Origin: Candidatus Brocadiaceae bacterium
GTDB lineage: Bacteria > Planctomycetota > Brocadiia > SM23-32
Length of the DNA: 34,229 nucleotides
Assembly (NCBI GenBank): GCA_003551565.1
Contig: PUMZ01000002.1
Location: 1 to 34,229, forward strand
Reading direction: 5' to 3'
In this document: in pieces, positions 32,808 to 34,229 of the stretch
Layout: every line of letters begins with the position of its first letter
How positions within the stretch are numbered: position 1 is the first letter of the stretch
Made by a program: the position numbers and the translations under genes
The notes under the pieces: model-generated
What the model saw: the letters and a program-made list of their open reading frames with translations, nothing else
What the model was told of the DNA's origin: nothing
Databases searched by the model: none

Positions 32808-34229
32808 ATGAAAACCGAAGGAGAAGGGTTGAAGATCGGATGGGCGCAGGCCGACATAACCCCCGACCGGAGGGTGTACCTCGCCGGACAGCATTACGCC
32901 AGGGTCTCGGAAGGTGTTGCCGATCCGGTGACATCGACCGCCATGGCAATTGAATCAGCCGGGGGCGATGGTGCAAACGGCTGCGCCGTTATGGTCAGTT
33001 GCGATCTTCTCGGGATTTCCGATGAACTCCGCGAGGCCGTTCGTGCCGTTGTCGGGGCGCAGGTGGACGGTCTGGCGCCCAACAACGTTTTTCTGAATGC
33101 GACACATACCCATTCCGCTCCTCAGGTGCGGGTTAAAAAAAGGGAGGCGCCGGAAGGGGGAGCAGAACCCGACAGCCCGCATCCCTATGGCATAGAGCTT
33201 GACGCCATGCCCCCGGCCGAGTACGTTGAGTTTGCCGCAAAGCGTATAGGGGGGGCCGTGAAAGAGGCATGGAAAACCCGCAGGCCGTCCGCCATAAGCT
33301 ATGGACTCGGTCACGCGGTCATCGGACGCAACCGGCGTCTGGTCTACAACGACGGGACAAGCAGAATGTATGGAGAACCGAACCGGCCGGAATTCAGCCA
33401 TGTCGAAGGTTATGAAGACCATACCGTCAATGTCATGACGACCTATGATGGGAACCGGAAACTGACGGGGCTGGTGGTCAACGTGCCGTGCCCTTCGCAG
33501 GTGAGCGAACACATATTCGAAATCAGTGCGGATTACTGGCACGAAACGCGCCAGGAGTTGCGGAGGCGGTTCGGTGACGGACTCCATATCCTTGCACAGT
33601 GCGCCCCGTCGGGCGACCTTTCTCCCCACGTGCTGATCGGCAAACGGGCCGAAGAACGGATGTGGCGCCTGAAAGGCAGGGATATGAACCAGAACACGCC
33701 GCGCCGGGAGATTGCCGTACGCATAGCGGACGCCGTCAGCGATATCTTACCCCTTGCGGAGAAAGAACTCCGGTGGAACCCCGCTTTCGCACATAAGGGG
33801 GAAGTGATCGAACTGCCGCGCAGGAAAATCACCCCCCGCGATGTGGAGGACGTCGAGAAAGAAATCGAAGGTTACAGGGAACAGTATGCGGCTTTGGTGG
33901 AAGAAATCAAGAAGAACCCCGCGATTCGGGAGCAAAAAAGGTGGTATGTGGACGTTACCATGCCGTATATGAAGATGAACTGGCTGAAGCATGTTGAGAG
34001 ACGTCTCCATTTGCAGCAGACCAGCCCGACGCTCCCGATAGAAGTGCATGCCGTACTGCTGGGAGATGTCGCATTCGTCACCAACCCCTTCGAACTTTAT
34101 CTCGATTACGGTGTTCGTATGCGCGAGTGGAGCAACGCGGTTCAGACCTTTACGGTGCAGCTTACCGGCCCCGGCTCTTACCTGCCGAGCGAAAGGACCC
34201 TGGCATCCAAAGGATATGGTTCCGTTCCC
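32808..34229 (+). CDS. Neutral-ceramidase-like protein (partial, cut by window end)
   Basis: 474 codons are open to the window end without a stop. The protein resembles the N-terminal catalytic domain of neutral/alkaline ceramidases: ADITP near the start (15-19), CDLLGI, the zinc-site region LNATHTHSAP with H100 and H102, and a late segment LLGDVAFVTNPFELYLDYGVRMRE of the kind seen before the ceramidase Tyr region. True ceramidases cleave the amide of ceramide outside the cell; this protein has no signal peptide and belongs to a broad branch common in planctomycete-type bacteria whose substrates are unknown. The ATG has AAGGAGAG eight bases upstream. The C-terminal part is missing from the window. 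Confidence 0.75.
   Translation, partial: MKTEGEGLKIGWAQADITPDRRVYLAGQHYARVSEGVADPVTSTAMAIESAGGDGANGCAVMVSCDLLGISDELREAVRAVVGAQVDGLAPNNVFLNATHTHSAPQVRVKKREAPEGGAEPDSPHPYGIELDAMPPAEYVEFAAKRIGGAVKEAWKTRRPSAISYGLGHAVIGRNRRLVYNDGTSRMYGEPNRPEFSHVEGYEDHTVNVMTTYDGNRKLTGLVVNVPCPSQVSEHIFEISADYWHETRQELRRRFGDGLHILAQCAPSGDLSPHVLIGKRAEERMWRLKGRDMNQNTPRREIAVRIADAVSDILPLAEKELRWNPAFAHKGEVIELPRRKITPRDVEDVEKEIEGYREQYAALVEEIKKNPAIREQKRWYVDVTMPYMKMNWLKHVERRLHLQQTSPTLPIEVHAVLLGDVAFVTNPFELYLDYGVRMREWSNAVQTFTVQLTGPGSYLPSERTLASKGYGSVP

Overview
The window reads as an ordinary GC-rich chromosomal segment of a diderm (Gram-negative-type) bacterium. The evidence for two membranes is an MlaD-type lipid-transport protein, LpxI of lipid A synthesis and a Kdo/LPS-kinase-like protein. 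Most genes are housekeeping. The rightmost part adds a UroD/methyltransferase-like protein, a ThuA-like protein and a neutral-ceramidase-like protein, families I associate with Planctomycetes, Lentisphaerae/Kiritimatiellae and candidate phyla such as Hydrogenedentes or Sumerlaeota. That phylum guess is weak: there is no rRNA or tRNA gene here to settle it. I see no insertion sequence, phage gene, CRISPR array, origin or att site.

Layout. (1) 1-2646, plus strand: the tail of a probable Mla permease, mlaD, then a tiny membrane ORF overlapping a polyol-type dehydrogenase. (2) 2710-5785: an LPS-kinase-like gene (minus), a FtsB/DivIC-like septum protein (plus) and a secreted HExxH protease-like protein (minus), with clear promoters in the intergenic spaces. 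(3) 6021-8333, plus: recR and rpoN. (4) 8438-14812, minus: a tightly packed run recA, acpS, lepA, lpxI, rsmD, a PHP phosphoesterase and a TlyA-like methyltransferase. Three ATGA overlaps and a recA promoter embedded in the previous gene's stop codon suggest one long transcript joining DNA repair, fatty-acid carrier activation, translation and lipid A synthesis. (5) 14805-18265, minus: purD, glyQ and a TauE-type permease. (6) 18354-24038, minus: hflX, apbE, lipA, a stand-alone lipoyl-domain protein, holB, thiE and a possible 56-residue ORF. (7) 24026-34229, plus: UroD-like protein, ThuA-like protein, ispF, a three-module DHOD-like/GltD-like/ferredoxin flavoenzyme, a conserved-looking protein of unknown function, an animal-type purB, a one-TM hypothetical protein and a ceramidase-like protein cut by the window end.

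Most worth a second look: the 861-residue flavo-iron-sulfur enzyme, whose modules are in the opposite order from dihydropyrimidine dehydrogenase and whose DHOD loop has no Cys where that enzyme has its catalytic one, together with the unknown 251-residue protein directly behind it; the free lipoyl domain encoded next to lipoyl synthase; the back-to-back promoters at 24026-24054, one of which should give hflX an almost leaderless mRNA; and a 7-1-7 palindrome lying on a promoter for the LPS-kinase-like gene. Nothing here is a proven new system; these are the best candidates. All readings are by eye, without database searches.
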